Assembly: GCA_963665935.1 (NCBI GenBank)
Contig: OY762510.1
Coordinates: 2,356,001-2,420,000 of the forward strand
Reading direction: 5' to 3'
Origin: Syntrophus sp963665935
Lineage (GTDB): Bacteria; Desulfobacterota; Syntrophia; Syntrophales; Syntrophaceae
Length of the DNA: 64,000 bases
Below, piece after piece: positions 26,380 to 35,482 of this stretch. The translations under genes were made by a program, and so were the position numbers. The notes beneath the pieces are model-generated. The model was given only the letters and a program-made list of their open reading frames with translations. It made no database searches and had not been told where the DNA came from. How positions within the stretch are numbered: position 1 is the stretch's first letter; each line of letters begins with the position of its first letter.

Positions 26380-26934
26380 ATGAGTTGGAACAAAGATATA
26401 TTTATTAAAAATATTGAATACTTAATCAATGCGTATTGCAATGGTGTAGCTAAAGAATTCAATACACGCATCGACCAAAGGGACGCTTATACCCGATGGA
26501 AAAAATCAGAAGTTAAGCCAAATCTTGAAGCAATATTCACGATATGCGAAAAATTCGGATGCGACCTTAATTGGCTTCTTACCGGAGAAAGTACACCTAA
26601 GGGTGTATTTGGTATCGAGTTTTCTGAACAGTTCATCGAGATGCATAAAAAGCTCGAGGATATCCTGACGGCAGGGACCGATTATGCGGATACACTTCAG
26701 CAAAGTATCAATGCTCTATACACCGCCGTCAAAAAAGAAAAAGAATCGGAAAAAGATGTCGCTTCCTTGAAAAAGCGCCTTAGGGAGGAAATAAAAGAAG
26801 AATTAAGGGAGGAGTTCAGGGAAGAGGCTGCCAAGTTAATCAAAAATCAAATCAACGAACATCAGAAGAAATTCAGCCATAAGGGTTTTGCCGTCCATAC
26901 CGGTACAGACGGGGGAGATGGTACGGAAAATTAG
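26380..26934 (+). CDS. CI-like phage repressor with coiled-coil C-terminus
   Basis: 184 residues. The N-terminal 70 are a CI-type helix-turn-helix (KEFNTRIDQRDAYTRWKKSEVKP, then FGCDLNWLLTGES, the typical end of this domain). About residues 85-165 are a long charged helix (KKLEDILTAGTDYADTLQ..., EEIKEELREEFREEAAKL). There is no S24 peptidase domain, so induction would not be by RecA-driven self-cleavage. It is transcribed opposite to the lytic operon, shares the operator region with it, and has a second operator copy inside its own gene. Confidence 0.78.
   Translation: MSWNKDIFIKNIEYLINAYCNGVAKEFNTRIDQRDAYTRWKKSEVKPNLEAIFTICEKFGCDLNWLLTGESTPKGVFGIEFSEQFIEMHKKLEDILTAGTDYADTLQQSINALYTAVKKEKESEKDVASLKKRLREEIKEELREEFREEAAKLIKNQINEHQKKFSHKGFAVHTGTDGGDGTEN
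26592..26607. promoter_or_regulatory. Second operator copy inside the repressor gene
   Basis: TACACCTAAGGGTGTA, a perfect 16-base palindrome with the same TACAC-N6-GTGTA frame as O1, lies about 210 bases into the repressor coding sequence. Repressor bound to both sites could form a loop or block transcription of its own gene. Confidence 0.5.
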
Positions 26935-27504
26935 CGAATGCAGCCGGAACAATAATCTATTTAGATATAAAAAATCCTATCGCGTCCAGTAAATTGTATT
27001 GATTTCTATGCCATATTTGACATATAAAAAGTGTAAATATTCACATATGGTTACGGGGAATCGGATAAATTATTGCATTCAATGAGTGTATATAATAAAT
27101 TCAGCAATGATATAGCTCATTTAGAATGAACAGAGAATTCCCCGGCTGGTGCCAGTTGGGTAGGTAGACACGCAAGGAACTCGGACGAGAGTCTGATTAA
27201 CCGTTTAATGTCTGAAAAGCCTGCGGGTCTGTATGTGAAGAAAATTTTACTGGAAGTTCCTGATTATGTCCTAATTGTAAAGCTGTGATGAATGACAGGT
27301 AAGTGACCTGCTTATTGCATGCGGCTTTTGACGGGATCAGTTGTGTAAGCATTCACAATAGTTCTTGACAAGTTTAGTTAACAGGCCTAGTTAAGAGCCA
27401 TAAATTAGTTAACTATATTGCCTCATGAGATGTCCGGAAACGAATCAAGACCACCGTACCAGACCATGGGGCTTTACTTTTTAGGAGATGAAAGGGGAAA
27501 GGAA
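26935..27504. other. Gene-poor stretch between repressor and toxin-antitoxin pair
   Basis: No intact gene is visible in about 430 AT-rich bases after the repressor. A stretch around 27140-27250 has higher GC and could be the remnant of a decayed gene, but its frames are broken. The last part (27365-27415) holds the control region of the toxin-antitoxin pair. Confidence 0.4.
27365..27415 (+). promoter_or_regulatory. Promoter/operator of the GNAT toxin-antitoxin pair
   Basis: A TTGACA -35 element (27365-27370) is followed by three copies of TTAGTTAA or TAGTTAA, the last forming the perfect palindrome TAGTTAACTA (27406-27415). Repeated short palindromes overlapping the promoter fit autoregulation by the antitoxin-toxin complex. 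No good -10 element was found at the standard distance. Confidence 0.45.
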
Positions 27505-27681
27505 ATGGCACTGCCAATAGCGCCAACTCCAGTATTGAAAGGCGAGGATGCAAAGCGCTTTTTTAAAGAAGTAGAAGAGGGCTTAAAAAAACCCGCCAAA
27601 TTAACGCCAACGCCTAAGCTTAATGATGCGAAAGAGTTGATCAGGAAGCATGCTCTCGATAGAAAGAAGCAGCATTTGTAG
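27505..27681 (+). CDS. Probable antitoxin of GNAT toxin
   Basis: 58 residues from the ATG at 27505, preceded by AAGGGGAAAGGAA. An upstream in-frame TTG at 27418 is less likely. The protein has a proline-rich start (MALPIAPTPVL), an acidic helix (EDAKRFFKEVEEGL) and a basic end (AKELIRKHALDRKKQHL). It is not a typical DUF1778 ribbon-helix-helix antitoxin. Its role is inferred from size, from the 32-base overlap with the acetyltransferase gene and from the palindromic control region. Confidence 0.6.
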   Translation: MALPIAPTPVLKGEDAKRFFKEVEEGLKKPAKLTPTPKLNDAKELIRKHALDRKKQHL

Positions 27682-28198
27682 TGAAGGGCTTACTCTAAGA
27701 AAAGTAGATGATTTCTCCGTATTTCAGGAGTTTGAATGCGGAGATGATGATTTAAATGATTTCATTCGAAATGATGCCGAAGCGCATGGCGATCATTTAT
27801 TGGCTGAAACATATTCACTCCATTTAGAAGACCAACAAGACACCCCTGTCGCTTTTATCAGTTTCTGCAATGATGCCGTTCCCATTAAAAATAGGGTAAA
27901 GAACAGGATATTCCCTGCAGGAAAACGCTACCACAATTATCCCGCAGTAAAAATAGCACGACTAGGCGTTCACGCCGAATTCCATAATCAAAATCTGGGT
28001 TCTCACATGTTGAATATGTCTAAGGAGTTCTTTCTCTTTGAGAACAGAACGGGATGCAGATTTATGACCGTTGACGCATATAAAAGGCCCGAGGTTATAA
28101 GTTTCTATCAGAAGAATGATTTCGCTTTTCTCAGCAATACTGATGAGAACCAAGAAACGAGAACAATGTATTTTGATTTAAAAAGAATGCATCAATAA
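27650..28198 (+). CDS. GNAT acetyltransferase, probable toxin
   Basis: 182 residues. The start region LRKVDDFSVFQEFECGDDDLNDFI and the middle AVKIARLGVHAEFHNQNLGSHML (acetyl-CoA pyrophosphate-binding loop) followed by FMTVDAYKRPEVISFYQKNDF are those of TacT/AtaT-type GNAT toxins, which acetylate charged tRNAs. It overlaps the small upstream gene by 32 bases, as toxin-antitoxin pairs often do. A stabilisation module carried by the prophage is the natural reading. Confidence 0.8.
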   Translation: MLSIERSSICSEGLTLRKVDDFSVFQEFECGDDDLNDFIRNDAEAHGDHLLAETYSLHLEDQQDTPVAFISFCNDAVPIKNRVKNRIFPAGKRYHNYPAVKIARLGVHAEFHNQNLGSHMLNMSKEFFLFENRTGCRFMTVDAYKRPEVISFYQKNDFAFLSNTDENQETRTMYFDLKRMHQ

Positions 28199-28211
28199 CT
28201 GGAATTTATCC

Positions 28212-29312
28212 ATGTCTCTTATCATCCGTTGCCCATCCTGTTGGACGAGAATTAAAGAGGACGAACCGGATTGTCCGAAATTCGGGGGATCGGAGAGGTA
28301 TTTTTATGTTGACTATTTCCCGGATGGAAGAGGCGGGAAAAGGGTACAACAGCGCATCCATGTAAATGACATAGCCATTGCAAAATTGATCGAGCGGGAA
28401 GTGCGGGCCGCAGCCTTGGAGGGGCGGTCACCCGATACGGCCAATATCATTCCTCTGTCGGCCACGTTCGAGGATCTGACGCCCGATTATCTTGAATGGG
28501 TCCGTCTTAACCGGACCAAGGGAACCTACAGGGAACGGGAGTACACCACAAGATACATCAACCGCATCCTCGGCACCGTCCCCATCCTCAATTTCAACCA
28601 GCGTCACATTTCCATGTATCAGCAAACCAGAAACGCAGAGGGCGTATCCAACAAGACCATAAATAAAGAACTGTACTATGTCATGGCCTTCCTGAAATGG
28701 TGCCGGGAAGAGAAGAACATCGCCGTCCGGGATGTCAAAATGAAAAAACTTCCCTACGCCAGGCCGATACCGATCGTCCTTTCTCCGGCGGAAGTGATTC
28801 GGATCCTGGAGGCGACCACCCCATTTTACCGGGCAGTCTTTCTGTGCCTCTATACTCTTGGCTTGAGATTCTCAGAAGCGGCTCATTTGAAATGGGATGA
28901 TATTGATTTTGAGAACAAAGCAGTCAGGACCAGGCAGAAGGGCGGCACATTCAAGATCCTTCCCATGAGCGAACCATTGATAGAAGCATTGAATGTGATC
29001 AAGCCGGAGAATATCCCATCCGGGGCATACATCTTCGTCAGCAAGCGATCCGGTCAGCCGATCGTCAACATTCGCAAGGCGATCAAGAACGCCTGTGAAA
29101 AGGCAGGAATCGCGAAGCATGTAAACCCGCACCTGTTCCGCCACAGTTTCGCAACACACCTGTTGGGCAGTGGAATCAATCTGAGGACCATTCAAAAGAT
29201 GCTTGGCCACGCAGACATCGATACCACAGAGTGGTATACCCATGTTGCCCTCGATCACCTGCGTGAAGCCGGACACGCGATTGGAACGGCGCTGTTGCAG
29301 GAAAAAGTTTAA
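28212..29312 (+). CDS. Tyrosine recombinase, phage integrase
   Basis: 366 residues. An N-terminal CPSC-type zinc-finger-like start and Arm-type DNA-binding part (YVDYFPDGRGGKRVQQ) precede a SAM-like core-binding domain (about 85-180) and the catalytic domain: Arg in GLRFSEAAHL, HLFRHSF (H-x-x-R), a GH in MLGHADI, and the nucleophile tyrosine in EWYTHV. It should catalyse integration and excision of the prophage. No obvious attachment core flanks it, so its site may lie further right. Confidence 0.92.
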   Translation: MSLIIRCPSCWTRIKEDEPDCPKFGGSERYFYVDYFPDGRGGKRVQQRIHVNDIAIAKLIEREVRAAALEGRSPDTANIIPLSATFEDLTPDYLEWVRLNRTKGTYREREYTTRYINRILGTVPILNFNQRHISMYQQTRNAEGVSNKTINKELYYVMAFLKWCREEKNIAVRDVKMKKLPYARPIPIVLSPAEVIRILEATTPFYRAVFLCLYTLGLRFSEAAHLKWDDIDFENKAVRTRQKGGTFKILPMSEPLIEALNVIKPENIPSGAYIFVSKRSGQPIVNIRKAIKNACEKAGIAKHVNPHLFRHSFATHLLGSGINLRTIQKMLGHADIDTTEWYTHVALDHLREAGHAIGTALLQEKV

Positions 29313-29415
29313 AGTTCATCCGTTTGATGTACTTTTTAAAAGTTGAAATGTTTCATGTTGATAATAAAAAAATGGAAAAAACGAAGCTCGAATATTAATT
29401 GCTAGGCTAAGAAAT

Positions 29416-30195
29416 ATGAATGATGAAGATAAACAGATAATTGATGCGGCTAAAGCTCTTGGACTTAGCGAACTGCTTCCTGAAGTTTATCGCGATATGT
29501 TGCAACCCGCTGCTCGGGAACTTGGAGATGGACTTTCCACAATTGCGAAAGCAGTAAAAATATCACTGGCACCATTGGAAGCTGGGATATGGGGATACGA
29601 GCAAATCAAGGAGTGGCTTTCTATACGAGTAACGCGGATTATTGCTGATAGAAAAATAAAAAAAATTGAGAAGCCTCCTTTGTCAATAGCTGGTCCGCTA
29701 GTTTTTCAGTTGATTTTTGCCCAGGATGAACCTGAGCTCAAAGAGCTGTATGCTTCACTACTATCCTCAGCAATGGATCCAAGGGAAACCTCAGCTCATC
29801 CATCGTTTGTATTTATCATACAACAGTTGACACCAGATGAAGCAAGGATACTTAAATACATAGCTCAGCTTGATGGAAAATGGCCATCTCTGAGTGAAAA
29901 CTCTGCTGCTAAAGGATATGAAGAATTATCTATAAGTTTAAAATTTAAAAATTGGTGTGAAAAAGCTGGTGTCACCAAAATAGGCAGATCAGATGCTTAT
30001 ATGGATAACCTTGTACGTTTACGAATTTTACATCACATATCAGGAACTGATGCTAAATATGAACCAGCTGGATATAACCGATATGGTGATTATGAGGCTT
30101 ACATCTCTAATAATGAGTATGCACTAGTAGAGTTAACTGCCTTTGGCCGCCTCTTTCTAGATGCATGCATTGAAAAGATTGAACCCAACAAATAA
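29416..30195 (+). CDS. Abi-alpha (DUF4393) protein, probable phage defence
   Basis: 259 residues, alpha-helical. The layout matches the Abi-alpha/DUF4393 family: an N-terminal helical part (ARELGDGLSTIAKAVKISLAPLEAGIWGYEQIKEWL), the central motif PPLSIAGPLVFQLIFAQDEPELKELYASLLSSAMD, and a C-terminal winged-helix-like part ending LTAFGRLFLDACI. Family members are linked to abortive infection. It is the first cargo gene after the integrase, a common place for prophage defence genes. Confidence 0.8.
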   Translation: MNDEDKQIIDAAKALGLSELLPEVYRDMLQPAARELGDGLSTIAKAVKISLAPLEAGIWGYEQIKEWLSIRVTRIIADRKIKKIEKPPLSIAGPLVFQLIFAQDEPELKELYASLLSSAMDPRETSAHPSFVFIIQQLTPDEARILKYIAQLDGKWPSLSENSAAKGYEELSISLKFKNWCEKAGVTKIGRSDAYMDNLVRLRILHHISGTDAKYEPAGYNRYGDYEAYISNNEYALVELTAFGRLFLDACIEKIEPNK

Positions 30196-30233
30196 ATCCA
30201 GCTAATGCAAAAGGCTGTGCTGCGGGTTGGGGA

Positions 30234-30260
30234 AAAGGGGACAAATTTATTTTTTGTTCA
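30234..30260. repeat. AAAGGGGACA-type repeat, copy 1
   Basis: AAAAGGGGACAAATTTATTT followed by more T residues. A near-identical copy occurs at 31346-31370, so the two copies bracket the TIR-like gene. Related GGGGACA sequences occur at 32540 and, inverted, near 32710. Repeats of this kind often accompany REP-type or decayed mobile sequences. Confidence 0.5.
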
Positions 30261-30303
30261 GAGTAAATTTTATTTTGATTTTTTATTGACGGCGTAACTC
30301 AAG

Positions 30304-31326
30304 ATGAACATTACGGAAGAAGGATTCAGTGCATACATTGACCTTTTCTACTCCACCCTTGATACAACAGCATCACAATACCTTCGAGAGGATTTACGAG
30401 ACAAGCTGCTCCATCTGTCACTTCTTCCGGCCAGAATTGTGGGGTATGTTTCAACTCAGTATGGTGTGGCTATAGAGTATGAGCCAGCCAATAGTACATC
30501 AATAACGGTTCGTAAAGGCAGCGCAAGAGTTGAAGATCTTTTAGTACAAGCTCCTTCAAGACTTAGTAGCACTGGCCCGATGATCCGCATAGCCCGCAAG
30601 AATATAGGTCTCTATGGTCCAACCTTGTCTGGAGCCTTTCCTTTCAGGCTTGTTGGAAAGGATGCAAGCGTAACCATTGCTGATGCGACATTTGAAGCTG
30701 GGGCTTGGAAGCGCATCATTCAATATGCTGAAGTCTTTGGTAACCGTTTGCGCGACAACTGGTCTCCTGAAAAAGCTGTATCGCGAGCCAAAGATGAAAT
30801 CCTGGCAGCTTTAGTAGAGGCTAAACGAGCCGAAGAGAAACACCTTTCCATAAATGAGTATATAGATACTTTTAAGAAGAAGACAGTTTTGGTACTTGGG
30901 GATTACGATGAACAAGGACTACAACGTCTGCATGGAATACGTAAGGCACTTGAACCGCTTGCTTATGAACCTATCTTGATCAAAGATATCCCAGATCATC
31001 CTCATTATGATCTAAGACAAAAAGTGATAGCGGTAGCGGCGATTTCGCGTTTCGTGGTTATTGATGATTCTTCAAAGTCAGGTCACCTTCTAGAAGTTGA
31101 ACTATGCAAGCAGAGTAACTGGGTAACTATCCTTCTGCGTGCTGGTGGTGCTGTAGGATCTTGGATGACAGCTGGCGCTTCCCATCACAGCAATGTCATC
31201 CTCGAAAAACCTTATGACATTCGGTTTCCGCAGATCGCTGTGGCAGAAGCAGTCGACTGGGCAGAGAACAAATTGCGAGAGTTGAAGACCAAATTTGACA
31301 ACACTTATCCTTGGAGGAAACATTAA
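30304..31326 (+). CDS. Protein with C-terminal TIR-like domain, candidate defence effector
   Basis: 340 residues, no membrane segment. Residues 1-200 are of unknown fold. The C-terminal part (about 195-330) has the alternating pattern of a TIR/SEFIR-like domain: strand KTVLVLGDYDE, helix LQRLHGIRKALEPLAYEPILIKD, strand SRFVVIDDSSKSGHLLEVEL with an acidic residue where TIR enzymes carry the catalytic glutamate, then VTILLR. An N-terminal sensor with a C-terminal TIR-like effector would suit an NAD-depleting defence protein. The TIR reading is by eye and needs a profile search. Confidence 0.6.
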   Translation: MNITEEGFSAYIDLFYSTLDTTASQYLREDLRDKLLHLSLLPARIVGYVSTQYGVAIEYEPANSTSITVRKGSARVEDLLVQAPSRLSSTGPMIRIARKNIGLYGPTLSGAFPFRLVGKDASVTIADATFEAGAWKRIIQYAEVFGNRLRDNWSPEKAVSRAKDEILAALVEAKRAEEKHLSINEYIDTFKKKTVLVLGDYDEQGLQRLHGIRKALEPLAYEPILIKDIPDHPHYDLRQKVIAVAAISRFVVIDDSSKSGHLLEVELCKQSNWVTILLRAGGAVGSWMTAGASHHSNVILEKPYDIRFPQIAVAEAVDWAENKLRELKTKFDNTYPWRKH

Positions 31327-31345
31327 CGTTAACCAAAGAGGGAGC

Positions 31346-31370
31346 AAAGGGGACATATTTATTTTTCGTT
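31346..31370. repeat. AAAGGGGACA-type repeat, copy 2
   Basis: AAAGGGGACATATTTATTTT, a direct repeat of the copy at 30234 with one or two differences, just after the TIR-like gene. Confidence 0.5.
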
Positions 31371-31480
31371 CCTACTGTGATTTATGGCAAATTACGAACG
31401 AGCCAAACAAAATCAATGCAGCCGATCGCTATGCTCCGGTTGATTTTTTCGTTGGGTGTTAAGGGCATTTGAGGTGAATA

Positions 31481-32257
31481 GTGTCTTCTGATGGTGTATG
31501 GCGATGGAACGTAGACGATGTCTGGCAAAGCTTCTCGTCCATGTTCCAAGAAATGTTCCATGCCAATGAGGCGACAAACGACATTGTTCGTTACCATCAT
31601 CTGACTGCATGTCTGCTTTTCGGTGGATGTTCAATTGAGTCTTTCATGAATGCAAGCATGCGTAAGTATCTCAAGGCATCAGATGTACCAGAAAACGAGA
31701 TATTTAAACGGTTAAGGAATACGACACTTAGGAAAAAGATTGAATCATGGCCTGCTGAAGCTTTTGGGGTCAGTTTGGAGAGGTGCGATGTAGACGTCTT
31801 GTTAGATTTCCTCGACCTACGAAATGAAGTTACACACCGAAAGCGCTTGGATCACTCCCTGTATAAAGAACTGGACGAAACACCCCCTACCCACTTCGTT
31901 GAGGCTGTTCAAAAAGCTTTTGTGTTGTTCTATCAGGGGCAGGGCGTTACATTCCCGTATTGGATACTCGGATGGAACTTTGTAGGGATGAACGGTGATG
32001 ACACACACCCATGCCTAATAAACAATCAACAATTCCAGCACGCTTTGAATCACATGGGTTTCAGGATACCGGCATGGGAATACGAGTCCGCACGTGCCTG
32101 GCAAGAAAAGAACATGAGGGGAATAGATGCATTCATTGAATTAAAGAAATATTACTATTTAAATGCCCCAGACATAGAACCAAGAGATCAACGTTACCCA
32201 ATGGCCCCAAGGCTCTGCAAACGTTGGTGGGATAAGAAACTCATACTTGGTACCTAG
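31481..32257 (+). CDS. HEPN-like protein, candidate defence gene
   Basis: 258 residues starting at a GTG with GAGGTGAATA upstream. The N-terminal half is helical (HHLTACLLFGGCSIESFMNASM...). It contains LDLRNEVTHRKRL, the R-x4-H motif of HEPN ribonuclease domains, at about residue 112. The C-terminal half is rich in aromatic residues and has no recognised fold. HEPN proteins are frequent toxins and defence RNases. Its neighbours, Abi-alpha and TIR-like genes, support a defence role. Confidence 0.6.
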   Translation: MSSDGVWRWNVDDVWQSFSSMFQEMFHANEATNDIVRYHHLTACLLFGGCSIESFMNASMRKYLKASDVPENEIFKRLRNTTLRKKIESWPAEAFGVSLERCDVDVLLDFLDLRNEVTHRKRLDHSLYKELDETPPTHFVEAVQKAFVLFYQGQGVTFPYWILGWNFVGMNGDDTHPCLINNQQFQHALNHMGFRIPAWEYESARAWQEKNMRGIDAFIELKKYYYLNAPDIEPRDQRYPMAPRLCKRWWDKKLILGT

Positions 32258-32347
32258 CTGAATGACCAACAAAACGTTCCTCACCATCGCTTATGTTCTC
32301 GTGAACTCGGCATTAAATTTGATCATTCGATGACATGAGGTAGTGAA

Positions 32348-32464
32348 ATGGCTGAAAGGAATTGCTTTGTAATTACTCCTATAGGCGAGCCTGATTCTCG
32401 CACACGCAAGGGTTCAGATCAAATCTTGAAACATATCAACGGCGGTAGCACAGTGTGGATATAA
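32348..32464 (+). pseudogene. Truncated TIR-like/nucleotide-binding protein, N-terminus only
   Basis: 38 codons starting MAERNCFVITPIGEPDSRTR, then KGSDQILKHI, and stopping after GGSTVWI. CFVITPIGExxSxxRxxSD is the typical first strand and loop of stand-alone TIR-like proteins that are normally several times longer. Only this start survives; what follows has no matching frame. It is the decayed last member of the defence cluster. Confidence 0.65.
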
Positions 32465-33359
32465 AGCGATCAGAGCAGACCAGATATCTGAGCCTGGCAT
32501 GACAACAAGTCAACGCCAAATCAAAATCCCAAATCAAAATCGGGGGACACCATATTAGTTTTTTGTGTGAGAAAAAGCAGGATAGGAAAGAGGAGGGATT
32601 TCTTATCATTTGAAAAATAATTGTTCAGATTAAATTTATCAATTCCTTCCTCCTATTGATTTTCTCAATCAGCCCAATCATGCATCATTTCAATCGGAAT
32701 TTAATGGCTGTCCCCTTTTTATCATGACCAGAATATTCCTGGCATGACTATATCAAGGCATGATTAGCATACATAATTGCCACAGGAATCCTTTGCACTG
32801 ATTATGTGTTTAAAGCCCTTTTACAAGTAAAAAAGCCAAACCGAGCCCCACTGTATCGGAAAGGTGAACGTCTAGAAAAGTCCCTTACAATGCATCCCAT
32901 ACGAGAACTCAGACCGTTCTCTCTATCCTCCTTTCGCAAAACCTAGTTCGTACAAAATTTTTACTATGCAATCCTTGACATAAGGCTAAATATAGCATAT
33001 GTGTATCTCGCCCAGTGTTCATGGATTATTCACTAGCATAGCTTCCACAATGTTACTCAGGAACCATGAAAATCCCAACTCACTCTGGTTGAGATAATTT
33101 TTTTCTGACCTGTCAGACACATAAAGAATCAAAATGGAACCTGCAATTTCGTTGTCTGAGACAAAGTGGGGCTTTGAATAAGGAGGTGATGCAGACACAA
33201 AGATTTTGTAATAATAAGCTCATAAAGAAGGAGGATGCTGAGTTTGCTATCGATATATTCGTAGCAATCATTCTCATCGTAATGAGGAAGAAAAGTGTTA
33301 ACTTGCATAACTACCACGAGAACGTCATTTAATAAACTTTTGAAAGGAGTCATGTTTCA
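32465..33359. other. Gene-free stretch with inverted GGGGACA repeats
   Basis: About 900 bases without an intact gene. CAAATCAAAATC is repeated in tandem at about 32517-32540. GGGGGACACCATATTA (about 32541) and TAATGGCTGTCCCC (about 32703) are imperfect inverted copies about 160 bases apart, like the ends of a small non-autonomous element. The rest is AT-rich and contains the promoter of the PEP-CTERM gene, which has AAAGGAG ahead of its start. Confidence 0.4.
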
Positions 33360-33828
33360 ATGAACAGAAAGAATATTTTAGTTATTTTAGCAATATGCTC
33401 ATTGATGATTGGCCTTGCAGTATCGGCCCACGCGAGCACCGTCGCTATTGCGAGCTACGATATACAACACACTCCGGAGTCTGGCTGGCAGGGTTGGTAT
33501 CACACTTATAACGGAACAATTACTTCCGACGGTGGTGGTTATTACAATTATTATGGTGGGTCAGGCACGATTAACGACGGAGTGATTGGTACCTCAGAGT
33601 CAGAAGCGCATCTATTTTCCATTCAGGCCTCTCCGGTAATTACCTTGAATCTGGGCGGTTCCTATGCTATCAACGTAAGCGTACGACAAAGTCATCTTGG
33701 AACTTCTTTCCAGATAAGTTATTGATGTATCGGTCAAGAGAGATAAGCCGCGGTTCTTTGAAAAAGGGATAAAGCAAGGGGTGGAGCTGAGAACGGAGTA
33801 AAAGACAGCAAGGATCAGTCAGTACTGG

Positions 33829-35442
33829 TCAGACTTCAGCCGGTAGGAGCAAACCACGTTCGTCCTTGGGCAGCGGTTTCCATTGATCGGGGAGCAGTTC
33901 CCTCAAGCGACTGACTGGATGGCTCATGATCCTGCGGAGTATGTCATCAAAGTACTCCCAGGGATTGACGTCACAGGTTTTACAGGACTGGATGAGACTC
34001 ATGAACAGGGCCGCCGCCCGGCCGCCTCGTTCGCTGCCAACGAAAAGCCAGTTCTTGCGGCCCAGGGCCACGGGACGCATGGCATTCTCCGCCAAGTTGT
34101 TGTCCGGTCGAAGCCGTCCATCTTCCAGATAACGGCACAGAGCCTGGCGTTGATTCAGGGCATAGTCCACCGCCTTGCGGATGGGTTCCGACGGAATCGA
34201 CTGTTGCTTCAGCTCTTCAAGCTTGGCAAAGATTCCGGCAAGGATCGGTGCAGCATGTTCCTGCCGACGGCGCTGTCTCTCTTCTGGTTTCATATTGGCG
34301 CAGGGAGTTTCCACCTCATGATAGAGACGGGCAATGCGGGCCAGGATGTCCGTCGCTTCCTGGGGACGCGAAGAAACTGCTTCATCGAACTTTCTCCGTG
34401 CATGAGCCCAGCAGCCTACCTCGATGATCCCCTCTTTACGGAATAGTTCATCGTAGCCGCTATAGGCGTCGGCATGGACATAGCCTCGATAACCTTCAAG
34501 ATAATCGATGGGTCGCCGCTTACTGCGATCAATGGAGAAGTCATAGGCAACAAGCGGGGGATCGGTTCCTCCCTGCACATAGATCCACAGCCTGGCCTTT
34601 TTGAGCTTTCCATTCCCTTTGACTTGCAGGGGAATGGGTGTGTCGTCGGTGAACAGGATTTCCGCTTCCCCAATGACGGCCTGCCTGAAGGCCTTTTCCA
34701 GTCCGGAGATGCTTTCGTAGGTCTGCATTAGCCAGCTGGCCTGGGTCGCTCGGGGAATCGGCACCCCTTCCCGCTCTAAAATGCCGTTCTGCCGGTACAG
34801 GGGCAGATGATCGGCGAACTTGCTGACGATCAGATGGGCAATCAGCCCCACATCGGCTTTGCACCTTGCGACGGGATGATCAGGCATCGGCGCGGAGAGG
34901 ATGCCGGGGGTTGCTTCGTCGTCCTCCGGCAGGGCGTATTGGGGGCGCTTATAGACGTTGACGATGAGCTTGCCGGGGCGGTATTCCAGTTTCTCCGAAA
35001 CTTCGACGTTGATCACCTTCAGGGGCTTGCCCGTTTCGGGGCAGGTCTTCTGATCTTCGGGGATGTCCAGCAGGATTTCCACCCGTTCCAGGTGTTCGGG
35101 AATGGGAACCCGCCCATGATGCTGGGAGACCTTGCGGGTTTTTGTCTTGACTTCCTGTTCCACAGGCGCTTCCGGCTTTTGATCTTTTCCGGTCTGTTCC
35201 AGCGATTGGATTACGATGGAATCGAACATCAGCTGGTTGGGGTTGAGCCGCTCGGACTTTCGGCCATAAAGGCGCCGGAGCATCTGTTCCATCTGATGCT
35301 GCAGGGTGGTCAGCTGGCGCTGCAGAGATTCGATCTTTCGGGATAGTTCCCCGATCTGCGCATCCTTCTGAGCGGTCAGTTCTGAAATCTGGGCATCCTT
35401 CTGCGCAAGGAGTTCCAGGGCCTGAGGAAGTGTCGAAACCAT
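33829..35442 (-). CDS. tnpC: IS66 transposase TnpC
   Basis: 537 residues. N-terminal leucine-zipper-like helix (QKDAQISELTAQKDAQIGELSRKIESL), zinc-finger region, then the DDE catalytic domain with FTDDTPIP, the YVHADAYSGYDELF aspartate, and a glutamate in RPDNNLAENAMRP. Full length, no stop or frameshift. It is the main transposase of the element. Confidence 0.95.
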   Translation of the reverse strand: MVSTLPQALELLAQKDAQISELTAQKDAQIGELSRKIESLQRQLTTLQHQMEQMLRRLYGRKSERLNPNQLMFDSIVIQSLEQTGKDQKPEAPVEQEVKTKTRKVSQHHGRVPIPEHLERVEILLDIPEDQKTCPETGKPLKVINVEVSEKLEYRPGKLIVNVYKRPQYALPEDDEATPGILSAPMPDHPVARCKADVGLIAHLIVSKFADHLPLYRQNGILEREGVPIPRATQASWLMQTYESISGLEKAFRQAVIGEAEILFTDDTPIPLQVKGNGKLKKARLWIYVQGGTDPPLVAYDFSIDRSKRRPIDYLEGYRGYVHADAYSGYDELFRKEGIIEVGCWAHARRKFDEAVSSRPQEATDILARIARLYHEVETPCANMKPEERQRRRQEHAAPILAGIFAKLEELKQQSIPSEPIRKAVDYALNQRQALCRYLEDGRLRPDNNLAENAMRPVALGRKNWLFVGSERGGRAAALFMSLIQSCKTCDVNPWEYFDDILRRIMSHPVSRLRELLPDQWKPLPKDERGLLLPAEV

Positions 35443-35482
35443 GGGAGGGTATGTAGCACATTAACCTAATAATGTCAAGTAT

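Noticed and set aside
29313..29415. Attachment site directly after the integrase gene
   Set aside because: No tRNA-like sequence or repeat of this stretch elsewhere in the window was seen.
33129..33353. 74-codon minus-strand frame before the PEP-CTERM gene
   Set aside because: It lies over the expected promoter and ribosome binding region of the PEP-CTERM gene and has no protein-like pattern.
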